Shown here in pieces: positions 16,286 to 27,229 of a DNA stretch of 64,000 bases. A program made the translations under genes and the position numbers. Each line of letters begins with the position of its first letter. Position 1 is the first letter of the stretch. Below the pieces are notes generated by a model, which did not search any database, was not told the origin of the DNA, and was given only the letters and a program-made list of their open reading frames with translations. The stretch covers positions 11,001,396-11,065,395 of the forward strand of contig OW203722.1 of the NCBI GenBank assembly GCA_934045075.1. Reading direction: 5' to 3'. Source of the DNA: Yponomeuta sedellus. Lineage: Eukaryota > Arthropoda > Insecta > Lepidoptera > Yponomeutidae.

Positions 16286-18501
16286 TCAGTCTCTTGACAT
16301 TGTGTTTGGGAAGTCGATGGTGCGGCTTTCATTGCCGAAGATCAATCGTAGTCGTTTCATAGGAGGCAGTGGACGGACGGGGCTGTGGTTGCGACGGCGT
16401 TCCTTCGACCGACGGCGCTTCTTGAAACGGCGCGCCGTCTCAGGGTCGACGCCCTCGAGGCGCAACACCTCGTATTCGGGAACCTCCTGCGCGCCGCCGC
16501 AGGCCGACGCCGGCAACTCCTCCACAGCGGGACTGCGCTTGACGCGGAGCGTCAGCTTCAGCCCACGGCGCGGCGGCGTGCACGGACACTCGCTGCTCTT
16601 GTTAGAGTTATCTGTCAGCCAGGGAGGACCCGACTCACACTCCTTTTTAGTTTCATCGGTCCGATTAGTTTCTACTTTATTTATCTTACTTGACTTATCT
16701 TTAGATTCACTAGGATTAACATTTTCTCTATAATCAAATATCTCACTTTTCATAATATTTTCTCTCATGTACTCTTTGTTCTCAATAGTTTGTTCTTCCA
16801 CTAAATCATTATCATTTTCTGTTTTTACTGTAGTATCTTGTAAATTCAGAGATTCAATTGATGCAGGACCATTTTCCGGAATTTGCTCAGATTCAATTTC
16901 AGCATCTCCATTTAGTTTACAATCTGCATTTACTTGTTTCATGTCCTGCAAGTCTGGTTCAATTTTAATACTTATTTCTTTTTCATGAAGCATCTCAGGT
17001 TCAGATTGTAATAAAGGAAAAACTTGAATGTCTTTCGTACTTTTGCAATCTGAATTTCCTTTGGAGTTGCCTTTAGGTTTGTTTAAATTATAAGGAGTGC
17101 AAACATCCGTAAGTCTCTTGTGGCTTCTGAGGACTATACCAGTGTGAGAGTCACGACTGCTGCGTGAACTGGCAGTGCTGCCGCAGCGTGACGGAGGCGC
17201 CCGCTGCTGCGATCCTGCACCGGCGCCAACAGGCGCCGCAACTGCATTCGCCGCGCGCCCGCTGTCAGTTCTCCGGCGCAACCGTTCACTTCTACTTGAG
17301 GCTGAGGAGTCCCTACTGCTCTGCCTTTCTCCACTTACGGCACCTTCTTCAACATCAGCTATGCAACCTTGCGCAATTAACAACTCAGCATCATATTTTG
17401 TCAAGCCCTTTTGTTTCATTTCTTTCATGCTAAGAGGTGATACAATAGAAGTGTTAGATTTATTATCTATTCGAGATTTCTCACTGTTCTTCTCTCCAGC
17501 AGGTTTTTTTTGTTTAGCTTTAGTTCTGTTAATTCTGTTATCAGTTTCTCTGAATCTGTACCTGGTTGCTTGTTCATCAGTATCAGCACTTTTAACTGAA
17601 AATGCTCCTTTGCCACGTCTCTCACAGGTCTCACATTCACAATAACAATTACTGTTGCCAAAGAAATCCTCTCCATAGAAGCATGTTATTTCTTCACCTG
17701 CATCAATGTCTCGGAGCACGCGCACAAAAGCTTTCCCACGATCAGTAGCTTCAAAGGTACAATTAGGCCTACAGTCGTGATTGATATAGGCCGCTGGTCC
17801 TAGCCACAACTGAGCACAGTTTTTCCTGCAACTGTACATCACTGAAAAGTCATTTTTTCCAGGATGAAGCAGTTGCTTTTCTTCTTCTTCTGTCATCTCC
17901 GCTATACATCCCACTAGAAAATCTATCCGTTCATGTTTGAAAAACTTTTTAGTAGTTGATATTTTTGCTCCAACACCGCCTTCTAGGGAGTATCTGTAGC
18001 ATGGCTCTATAACAAAACCAGCTTTTTTATCAAATACTCGCAGATAACGGTAAATCTGAAACAGGAAATGAAAATACATGTTCTTCATTTATATTAAAAA
18101 CAATATTTCAACACAATGAATTTACATTCTAGTTGTTCTTAGATGTCAAGGTATTAATATCAATAACTTTCAATACTAACATGTTCTCTTAATTTTGTTT
18201 GTTGATGTTTGTTTTTGCTAAAATGTCTTGGCATCCACTCAGCATTTGCTAGTTTATTGTATGCTTTGTTGTAGTCTTGGGTTTGTATAAACTCCTTAAT
18301 GATGTTCTTAAGTTCCTCTTTGTTTGTTTTTAAAGGCCTGTATCTAATGTTCATCTTGTGACTGGTGATTCCAAGGTAGGGGTCTACGATGAGCGCTGTC
18401 GCCAAGTCGTCGTACTCCGACAGCTCTCGCGGACTCATACCCATGGGCTGCATCTTGTGCAGCACTTGCCTACCTGCACACGTCGCTGAACCAACAACCA
18501 T
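16286..18501 (-). CDS. Hmt4-20: Histone H4-K20 methyltransferase Suv4-20 (KMT5B/C family)
   Basis: Adds methyl groups to H4K20me1 in chromatin, giving the di/trimethyl marks of heterochromatin. Coding exons are 18501-18181 and 18055-16286, joined at GTTAGT and TTTCAG in phase 0, 696 aa. I chose the ATG at 18501 because 'MVVG' opens insect homologues; an in-frame ATG at 18543 is possible, and TTTCCAG just before 18501 could be an acceptor. Residues 20-107 are the family N-terminal domain ('[14 protein letters not shown]', 'SHKMN'). The SET domain is about 118-240, with '[20 protein letters not shown]', the cofactor-binding 'NHDC' (199-202) and 'CFYG'. The post-SET cysteines '[14 protein letters not shown]' follow. 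The remaining tail is low-complexity, rich in Ser, Glu and Lys, with basic patches, and is expected to be variable. No defect seen. Confidence 0.95.
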
Positions 18502-20115
18502 TCTGGAAACCTGATTTACAAAGGATGGAAGTTCGCTTAGCATTTGCGGTAAATAGAAAAGTAAGAAATTTTTTGCTTCCTGCTAGAAATGATTTAATTA
18601 AGAGCGTACAGAGGGTCTAAAGCAGTATAATCGAAGAAAACAAATAAGTACTGTTGAAATAACTCTACAGGCATAACATGGCGGCCATACCACTAAAAAT
18701 CCTAGTCTGTTGACGTGAAAATTATGCACTGAATATCAATAATTCGCGAAATTATAACAGAAATTATGGACATAGATAAATTTTAATCCCTAATGAAAAA
18801 AACTTACTTTGGTCAATAGAAATACACAATAATAATCATTTTGTTCAAATGCAAATCCATCAGCTTCGAGTATGTCCAAGCGCCATTCGATGGGTTATAA
18901 CATTAAATAAAAATTAAGCAGCCACATGGAATTTTAATAGCAGTAAAATTTTCTTGTTATAGCATTACTTTATGTCTAAAAAACCAAACTGAAGCAAACA
19001 CAAGAATCTTTTTCAGAAACGCTGAAAAACAACCATGTTTTTTTCAACTTCCATTTTACGAACACAGATTAATAGAACAAAGTTAAAGACGTCCATTAGA
19101 TTGGAATGTGAGGCACGCACGCAAGCACATCCGTCCAAACAGACCAACCGCCGTTCGACCGTCCGACGTGTTTGTTGATAGGTTCGGCCTGTCCGTCCAA
19201 CCGACCACTTCCTAAACATAATGCAATTACCTATGTTTCTGAATTTAGAAAGACGACATTATCCTGAAACCCTGAAATTGACATCCCCTTTACCGCATGC
19301 CGATTTTAGTTTAAGTTAAGTCATTTATTGCTTCATGTGGTACAGAATAGGTCTTAACATTTATATAATAGTTCGCAACATGAGCCCTGTAACGACACTG
19401 CAATTTTATACGTAAGTAGCTTACGTATTAGAAAAATAAGTACCTACTTAATTATTTTTATGTACTAAAATAGAATAAGTGTCATGTATTTTTAATACAA
19501 TAAATTTAGACACTGTTACTTATACCTATTTAATACTAAAAGGCTAACTTAACACTATATAACATCAATAGAATCATTTACATTACTTACACCAGCTTCA
19601 TCTACTAAAAAATGAAATGAAATGAAAAGGTTCAAATTCAAAGTATATTCAAAGTAGCACAGAAACTGCGGCTTAATGAACGTTACAATTCAAACTAGGT
19701 GTCCATTTCTAAATCTAGATCGTTTAGGAGAAAAAATGGACAATGAAAACTCCTAAGTAATTATTATGTATTATTTATGGCCCCACCAGTACACAATGGC
19801 CCATGCTGGCCCACTGCTCGCTATTGCCATTGTGTACAGAAGTATGTACAATATAAGTATGTTTTGTACAACAAAGTTATTAAAAAAAAAATGGCGCAAA
19901 AGGCGCAAAATTACGGGCTCAGATCGATATAAATCAAAAAACTTGAAGGTCAATTGACTGAACGATGGGCCACTGCAAAGAGTACACTGTGTAATGGGAT
20001 GAGCCACACTACGCCACGATCCTTTGAAGTGTGCCCAAAAAACCAAAAAACCGACAACTGTCCGATTGCGCGCCACGATAGGCAATTGTCCGCCACTGCG
20101 CACCATTACCATGAA
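18502..20115. other. 5' flank of Suv4-20 and intergenic sequence
   Basis: Probable 5' UTR and promoter of Suv4-20 at about 18502-18750. Beyond that is AT-rich intergenic DNA with a C-rich stretch of short repeats at 19125-19205 (CCGTCCAA, CCGACC) and a T-rich element-like tail near 19320-19345. No gene recognised. Confidence 0.45.
18675..18688. promoter_or_regulatory. Possible PHO/YY1-type site upstream of Suv4-20
   Basis: AACATGGCGGCCAT matches the ATGGCGGC core bound by YY1/Pleiohomeotic proteins. It lies about 175 bp upstream of the chosen Suv4-20 start, a usual distance for such a site in a housekeeping promoter. This is one motif match only. Confidence 0.3.
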
Positions 20116-20209
20116 ATGCCGAAACCACGTAATTATTGTGCAGTGGATGGGTGTAAAAGTAAAAAAATGATGAATTATCATTTTTTTCACTGCCGAGAGA
20201 CGAAGAAAG
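20116..20209 (+). pseudogene. THAP-domain first exon
   Basis: ATG followed by 'PKPRNYCAVDGCKSKKMMNY' and 'HFFHC'. This is the opening C-x4-C and the H/F-rich strand of a THAP DNA-binding domain. It ends in a clean donor (AAAG|GTAAGT) in phase 1. The next matching exon is 21121-21254, also phase 1, but that exon lies inside transposon B, which starts only at 20743. Either transposon B landed in the intron of a related element, or the exon belongs to a different THAP gene. I could not connect it to a complete protein. Confidence 0.5.
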
Positions 20210-20742
20210 GTAAGTAGTATTTTAAATCTTATATTTATTTCTGATATTTCTGATTCTGACCGCTACGCCCAGTCCAAAAACTAAAATCAGTTTTGTCTGT
20301 CCCCTTCTTTTTAGATATTTATCTAGGAATAGAGAGGGACAAATAGAACCCATTCCAATTTCAAGATTAAACGTGGCGGTCAAAATCGCCCACAATGACG
20401 AAAAATTAAGTTTGATACCCTAATGTTTTCTTTTCTGACGCCGCAATTGGCTTGAGATAATATGGAGATGATGATCTAATACCAACTCAAACAAGTCAGC
20501 TTGTCATTTTATATTACATATTTTTGACAAATAAATAAATATGGTTATTTCACAACATTCGTTTTATTCCAGTAATAATCATCATAGATATAGGTAACCC
20601 TAGCGCATTCGTGCGATGACGCGCATGCACATGAGTCGCACGGTGGGCAACACAATCTCGACTTATATGCTCTGTGATCTCGACTATTCTCGACTCTGGC
20701 CTAGCGCAAGTAGGAACTTTGAAATTTTTGTTCGCATTTAGC

Positions 20743-22373
20743 CTCAGAATAAGAACTAAAGCATAGAAGGAGCGTTATAAAATGAGCACCTGACACAATG
20801 TCTGTCTCGTTAGTTCGAAACGTCGCCAACCACGTGTTAGACAGAGATAAATATAGTAGTGTGATGTTTTATTATTCAAAACGTACCACCCTCAATTGTC
20901 AAGTTGGTTACCTTTGGTTACCATTATGCTACCGAATTATAGATGTTTAGATAATGACAGTTTGTAGTTAGCTGCCAAGTACCTTCGATTTGGCAGTGTG
21001 TTAGACAACAGATGTTGGAGTGCGTCGTCTCCAAAGACCTTGTGTTTTTTGGGTTGTTTTAAAATTAACGTCTGGACTGATTATGGCGGTTTTTTATTAA
21101 TTAATAATTATTTATTTCAGGTTACCTGACGATAGCACAATGCAACAAAATAATGTGGATAGACGGCATGGCTTCACGGTCAAATTGGTATTAAACAAAA
21201 TCACGTACGTTTGCAGCAGACATTTGAAGAAGATGGCTTCATTTACAAGATAAGGTTAGAACTTTATTTTTTAACAAAGGCTGTCATTTATCGAGCAATA
21301 ATTTCATATAAACAAATTAATTTGTTTAAGTTCACTACTGATTTATAAGTATGTTTATAAATAGCCAGAATTATAATGTTTATATTTCCATACTCCTTCC
21401 TATTAGTACTAAACAATACTATCGCTGTATTAGAAGGACAAACATTAAATGTTTTTTAATTTTTCCTATTATTTTATCGTGTTCTTCTTGCTTTTTGTAA
21501 TTCCCTGTGTAATTTAAAGGCACTGCTCTGGTTTCTGATACATAGGTTACCCTTCTTCAGGAACCAAGAATTTTAAACAATAGTGTGACGCTGGTTGTGC
21601 AATAAATTATTTAATTAATTTCCGTAAAAACGTCTTCTAACTTTTGTCAAATAAAAAACAATCTTTCACAAGTTATTGTTATACTTCTTTTTCTATGAGC
21701 TGCGCTCTAATATTTTGAATGCACAAAGCTCGCTATCTAGGTATGTTTAGATCGAGAAAAATTTCTTTATTGGATGCAAGTTGAACTTGTACAAATAGAT
21801 AGTTTTCTGTAGTTTTTTCCAGCTAACCTGGGCTCAATGTCATGTTGATACATACAAACTTACATTACATACCAGATTTAGCACTTACAAGTTACAACCT
21901 TAGTAAATCAAATATATAACAATCTCACTGTGCACGTTATCGAACTCTTCCTTAATGCGTTCACCGATTTTGATGAGTTTGTGTATTTGCAACATATAGG
22001 TAAGTGAGAACAAGAATTCGGAGAGCTGAGAATTTATCGTAAGGTTAATAGATGTGGCACACCAACGTTTGCGGCGCCAGCTACTACCGTATAATATTAA
22101 TATGGACTGCGATATTTACAGAATGTTTAGTTAAGGAATAAATAATATCGACGTTTTCGTGTTGAATGTCCCATCCTTATGGAATTCTACTTTTGTCTAT
22201 GACCCCCTATATAACTATGACTTTCTATAAGCAACCTAGTACGATTGTAAAATTTCGAGTGTATGAGTTGTCCCTTTCTGGCACAAAGACTCATCGTAAG
22301 AGTAACAAGGAAAGCTATTCAATAATTACTTTTTATTTTACGGCTCCTTCTATGCTTTAGTCCTTAGTCTGAG
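20743..22373 (+). mobile_element. P-like (THAP) transposon, copy B, complete ends with 8-bp target duplication
   Basis: Terminal inverted repeats of about 32 bp: left CTCAGAATAAGAACTAAAGC then ATAGAAGGAGC; right end the complement with three changes. They are flanked by CATTTAGC on both sides (20735-20742, 22374-22381). An exon at 21121-21254 (acceptor TTATTTCAG, donor GTTAGA) encodes the second half of a THAP domain ('YVCSRH', then after a one-base shift 'FEEDGFIYKIR'). At 20885-21060 is one arm of the foldback seen at 62155-62457. No catalytic domain is present, so the element is non-autonomous. P elements make 8-bp duplications and carry THAP domains, which supports the assignment. Confidence 0.75.
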
Positions 22374-22383
22374 CATTTAGCCC

Positions 22384-24410
22384 CACAGAACATAAAAAAA
22401 GAGTAGAGGTCGTAAGTGGGCGGTGCCCGCGTGCCTCACATTAGCAATATAATGCCTATGCGTAGTCGGTGACAGTTTTGTTGACTTCAGTTGCCGTGCG
22501 CTTCTAGTAAAGAAAAAATGGTGAAAACTTGATTAAAATGCCTTGTTATGCTGTGTTAGAGAGCAAAAATAAAAGTTAGGGACCAAAATATACCGATCAT
22601 GCCGTAACATTTCATCTGTAAGACGTATTTCATTGTATTTTTAATTAAATTTGTAATGACATGAACACGGAAACCAATCCGAAAATGAGAAAGTGAAACC
22701 ACCTTTATTTACTGGTTAATAAAGTTAAATGTTCATCGAAGAAAGTGTACATTCTCTAGAAGTTTCTGTCAAAATTTGAATTCTACTCAATTACGGATGG
22801 GGGCACACATGATAAAAATCTATCGATAATTTATTGTCTATGACGTAGTAGTCATACATACTTAACGGTACTTAGGTATTGTAAATTCCAATTCGTTTAA
22901 GTAGGTAATAGTACATTACACAACTAGGGTGGTAATACAAAGAAAGGCTGAGATTGCAGAAGTTTGCGGCCCGAGCTGTAAGCGAGGTACATAAATATGC
23001 GATCGAGAGCTTTCTTTATTACCTCCCGTGGTGTGTACATATTTTTATGTCTACACTTGGCCAGAAAGCGGCTCGTTCCGTACGCACAGCGTGCGGAAAA
23101 AGCCACTTTATTGCCAGGTGTGGCATAAAATAATTATTGTTATTTTATACCTACTTCCTAAGTGCCTTTTCAAATGCTTCCGGTCGCCGTCCGGTCGCCG
23201 GGCCGGGTAAAGTAGTAATGTATGAGCTTTTGTCGCTGGCTGGTCGTTGTGCATGTGAAAACTGTCATTGGAGCACAGCTAGATCGCGATATAGTTTTTC
23301 TTCACCAGTTTATCAGTGACTGAAATATCTAAGAAACTATCAAAGTAATTTTAATCAAATACAACAGAAAACCGTGGCAATGATACAACAACCCTCAAGG
23401 AATCAAAACAATTTGGAAGTGAGTTTTCGTTTTCCTAAGAAACCGAATACGTAAGTAAAATGGATGGCAGCGATAGGAAGGCAAAATTGGTTCAAAACGA
23501 CGATGAGCACAATATATTCAGAGCATTTTCATGAACACTTCATAATAACTAAAAAAGGTGGAAGGTGGCACTTATGCAGCAATACCAAAAAAAAATGTGC
23601 TTCACTTCCAGGTTAGACTCTTGCGTATAATTGAAATATATTAGTACCATCATCAATAAAATTAGTATAACGTATGAAACATGGCGTACAGATAGACAAA
23701 GATCTGAATTGAGTCGTAGATTAAATGATATTTCCCGTGTTATATTTTCTAACGCCCGCGAAGCAGCGGGTTAAAGGTAGTTAGTTTTAAATAAGAGAAC
23801 ATTTTAAAATATGAAATCTACCACATTGTTTTCTTTGTGCATCTATTTACCCTATTAGTCTTGAATCTTTATTGCACAAAAAGATAATGTGAAAAAGATG
23901 CATTTTCTACCAGTCAACCCGCAGGCAAAAAAGAAATAGCTAAAAATTCTTTTAAGTACCAGTATTCGTATTAGGCCATTTATGTGTTAAACTGTTTGTA
24001 CGGGTATAATTTGTCGATAGGTTCTCCCTATCGACAATCTAGAACTCGCATTGTCCCATCCCAAACTGTGAATGTTCTTGTTTCTCAATTTTGACCTTTA
24101 TGTCTTAGTAGGTAAAAGTTCTTTTCGGTCCGACACGCCGGTAGTTCCATCTAGTGTAGAGTAGCGTTACTACAAAATGTCAACCTTAATTTCATCATTG
24201 TCATTTGACTTTGATCATTGTTGACATTTTAAAAAGGTGCATATTGTAATTGAAACTTTTATGATGTACACCTTTTCGGCATTGAATTTATTTACCAATG
24301 TCAGCTCGGCATTCGTAGTGTGCGTTTGGTTTATAAGTATCAGTTTGGTTACACTGGTTTTCGTACTAATGTGTCATGTCGCTACTTCTACTCTTTTTTT
24401 ATGTTCTGTG
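22384..24410 (+). mobile_element. Second THAP-bearing DNA transposon (E), stacked on copy B
   Basis: Perfect terminal inverted repeats CACAGAACATAAAAAAAGAG then TAGA, flanked by ATTTAGCCC at 22375-22383 and 24411-24419. A THAP first exon lies at 22538-22617 ('MPCYAVLESKNKS', an in-frame stop, then 'GPKYTDHAVTFHL', donor GTAAGA). A second THAP piece lies at about 23400-23612 ('VSFRFPKKPN', 'KWMAAIGRQNW', 'IYSEHFHEHF'). Its termini differ from those of copy B, so this is a separate family. A 9-bp duplication fits Mutator-like elements as well as P-like ones. No transposase core was seen. Confidence 0.75.
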
Positions 24411-24936
24411 ATTTAGCCCCGTTTTAATGGCGGACATATATTTGTCTCACTCTACTTGCTCTTTCTTTGCTGTCAAACTGAAAACTCAACAAATGTCATA
24501 GCGGAACGCGGCATATAGGTATTAGAAAGTTTTCTAGTTATTTTTGTGTTTTAAGTTTTTTCAATATCTAGCTGTGTGTATCTTGTTGTACAGTGTTTAG
24601 TGATTTTCTTTTAATAATGGCACTGATCGGATGGTGTCGAACTTGTGCCATTTGTAAAATAAGAAGCAGCAGGTCAAAGGGTAGGTACCAAAAGAAAGTT
24701 TATGAGTAAATGTCCTAGGGATGAAGACCGGTAAGTATTTCTGGCTACAGTCTTTGTCATCTTGCACAAGAGCAAGATCATAAATTATGTTAAATAACGT
24801 AATTAATACCTATATTATGAGAAAAATATTGAGTTGTTTCAATGTCATAGTGATGTGCCATACACATATTCAGTATCGATAAAAAATATCTGATAAGTAC
24901 CTTGGTCAGAATTACTACTCAGTGTACGACGGGTGA
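24411..24936. other. Intergenic sequence, no gene recognised
   Basis: Flank of transposon E. A short open stretch from the ATG at about 24617 ('MALIGWCRTCAICKIRS') ends at a donor-like GTAGGT. It is too short and unlike any family I know. Confidence 0.4.
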
Positions 24937-25385
24937 ATTGCTGCGAGCCTGCGCTATCGCCCCAAATTTGCAGCGCGGAAACGACCACGGCGTGTACTCA
25001 GGCCCCCGGGACCGCCTGTGTGCGGGCATCAGACAAAGCCAAGCTTGCATCAGGCTAGACCTCTCTACCTTTACCCATCGCCACAGGACTTTAAACGTAG
25101 TCGGAGTCCAGTAATGGAAGCGGTCAAATGCGCAGGATATATTAAGGTGCACAAGTGTACGCGCAAGACACAGGTGCACATACTCATCCTTGTAGTTCTG
25201 TACCCAGTGGAACGGAGACCGTTACGACCAGAGAAAGACTCAGACGGCTGGTACAGTATCACGGTGAGAAAGTTACAAGGAGTCGGTACTTTCTCACACT
25301 CCCTTAATCGCCTCTTACGACACCCACGGGAAGATATGGGATGGTGCTTTTCTAATCTGCCGGCACCACACGGCACAAGAATCGA
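24937..25385 (-). repeat. Dispersed G+C-richer repeat of retroelement origin
   Basis: On the minus strand it begins GTGCCGTGTGGTGCCGGCAG, then CCCGTGGGTGTCGTAAGAGG and CGATTAAGGGA. This word order resembles a repeat common in moth and butterfly genomes (a non-LTR retroelement 5' region, as I recall). Composition is clearly richer in G+C than the surroundings. The open frames in it show no known domain. It truncates the gypsy remnant to its right. Confidence 0.45.
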
Positions 25386-26064
25386 TATATATTAACAGTC
25401 ATTGATGAATACAGCCGATTTCCCTTCGAGTTTCCTTGCAGTGATGTTAGTTCAGGAACAGCGATAAGATGTCTAAAAGAATTGATTTTCTTATTTGGGA
25501 ACCCTGCCTACATTCACTCAGATAGAGGGGCGTCGTTTTTATCAGAGGAACTAAGAACTTTCCTTACTACTCATGGAATAGCCTGTAGCCGAACTACCTA
25601 CTCCTTATAATCCACGAGGCAATGGTTTGGTAGAGCGTCTCAATGGAACGCTGTGGAGAACAATCCAGTAGCACCTACGCTCGAATAATGTGGAAGTCGC
25701 CGACTCGGAGAAATATATGGACGTAGCGCTCCATTCCATTAAGTCTCTGCTGTCAACGGGTACGAACGTATACTCCTCACGAACGAATGTTTAGCGTCCC
25801 ACGCCGCTCATTGAACGGGCAGCCTATGCCTAGTTGGTTACTTTCCCCTGGACCTGTATTTATGAAAAAGAATCTAAGAACCTCGAAATATGACCCTGCC
25901 GTTGTAGAAGTTCAACTTCTGCAAAACAACCCAGATTATTCGTATGTAAGGCTTCCTGACGGACGGGAAACAATCATCTCTAACAGATCATTGGCGCCTT
26001 TGCCTGAGACTGAAGATGTGCCATCGGAAGACGAGTACATGACGCCGGATTCCGATGTACAGCC
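25386..26064 (+). pseudogene. Ty3/gypsy integrase, 5' part (interrupted by copia)
   Basis: Plus-strand integrase core: 'FLTVIDEYSRF'-like opening with a stop, 'IHSDRGASFLS', then 'TPYNPRGNGLVERLNG', the D and E of the DDE triad. The region then runs open (25787-26064) through the C-terminal domain ('LLSPGPVFMKK', 'YSYVRLPDGRETIISNRSLA'). Stops and frameshifts lie near 25395, 25470, 25590 and 25750. The reading is cut at 26064 by a copia insertion and continues at 30118. Confidence 0.75.
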
Positions 26065-26273
26065 TGTTAGGAACTATTTCGTAGTACTTCATATTTTGAT
26101 AACCCTGTCAATCCATGACTTAGCAACGGTGGCCGTTTATAATAAAAATATATTTTCCGATGCAATCTCATCAACACGTCTCTAATTGTAATTGATAAAA
26201 ATTAGTCTTATCATGGTAGCAGAGCGTTAGGAAAAATATCGTAATAATAATCAGAGTGTGCAATCAACCAAGT

Positions 26274-26940
26274 TTTAACGAAATCCTGGAAGATAGAGTC
26301 AAAATGCAATCACCTAGTTGCAAAATTGACATCGGTCACCTGGAAGGTGTGAAAAACTGGTCGACTTGGAAATTCAATGCAACATTACTGCTAAGAGGTA
26401 TGTCAGGTGGATTGGATGCGGTAAGCGGTAATCTCAAAAAACCCGAACTAATGAAATCTGATACCGCCACTGCCGAAGAAATTTCTAAGTATAATACAGC
26501 TCTCGATTACTATAATAAAACAGATAGTGCCGCATTACTACTGCTTACTGCAAATATGTCAGACGAAACCCTTCAAAAAATCATGCGCTTTAACTCATCC
26601 AAAGAAGTTTGGGACGAATTACATCGTTTATTCAATGGCACGTCTGGAGACAAAAGTTATACACTATGTATGGAGTTTTTCGGCTATTCTAAAGATCCGT
26701 CACACCACATCACGTCTCATGAGTCAAAAATCAAAACTATTTGGTCAGATTTGAAAACTGAACTAATGAAGATAGACAAATCAGAATTACCGGATATCCT
26801 GTTAATCTCTAAAATTCTTGATACTCTACCTGAATTATACTTCTCCTTCAAATGAAGCTGGATGTTGATGTCAAAGACAGATAGAACGATAGAGAATCTG
26901 ACAACTCAACTCTGTGCCTATGAGCGCTCTATCCGTAGAT
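26274..26940 (+). pseudogene. Copia gag (UBN2-type)
   Basis: Open from before 26256 to 26855 and readable in a shifted frame to about 26940 ('TIENLTTQLCAYERSI'). It carries the usual copia-gag features: 'GVKNWSTWKFNATLLLRG', 'LLLLTANMSDETLQKI', 'KEVWDELHRLF' and 'ILDTLPELYFSF'. The zinc knuckle expected after this is deleted. The chosen start is 'MQSPSCKIDIG' in the long frame, but upstream codons are also open. Confidence 0.8.
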
Positions 26941-27229
26941 AGAGTAGAACTATAGATCAAGGCACAGTGTAACCGATTTTACGTCGGTGAATATTATTTG
27001 TTTGTGTGCGTGAATGTTGCCACAATAAAAGTGAGTTGCCATAATGTGGGGTAAAATATTTCAGTCGTTCATAGTCCATGAATAAAAATGCAGATTTAGT
27101 TTTGAATTTTATTAATCATACAACATGTCTGACAATTGTTTGTAAAACGTAGCAAACGTTTAATAAACAATTGTAATTTTGTATAATTAAAAACACGTTT
27201 ATTTTACGTTTAAATTTTACAATTATACG

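Noticed and set aside
16302..16733. Plus-strand ORFs opposite Suv4-20
   Set aside because: Antisense shadows of the Ser/Arg-rich tail of the methyltransferase; no independent signal.
24617..24690. Short Cys-rich exon ('MALIGWCRTCAICKIRS') with donor
   Set aside because: Too short; spacing does not fit THAP, RING or other known zinc motifs; no following exon.
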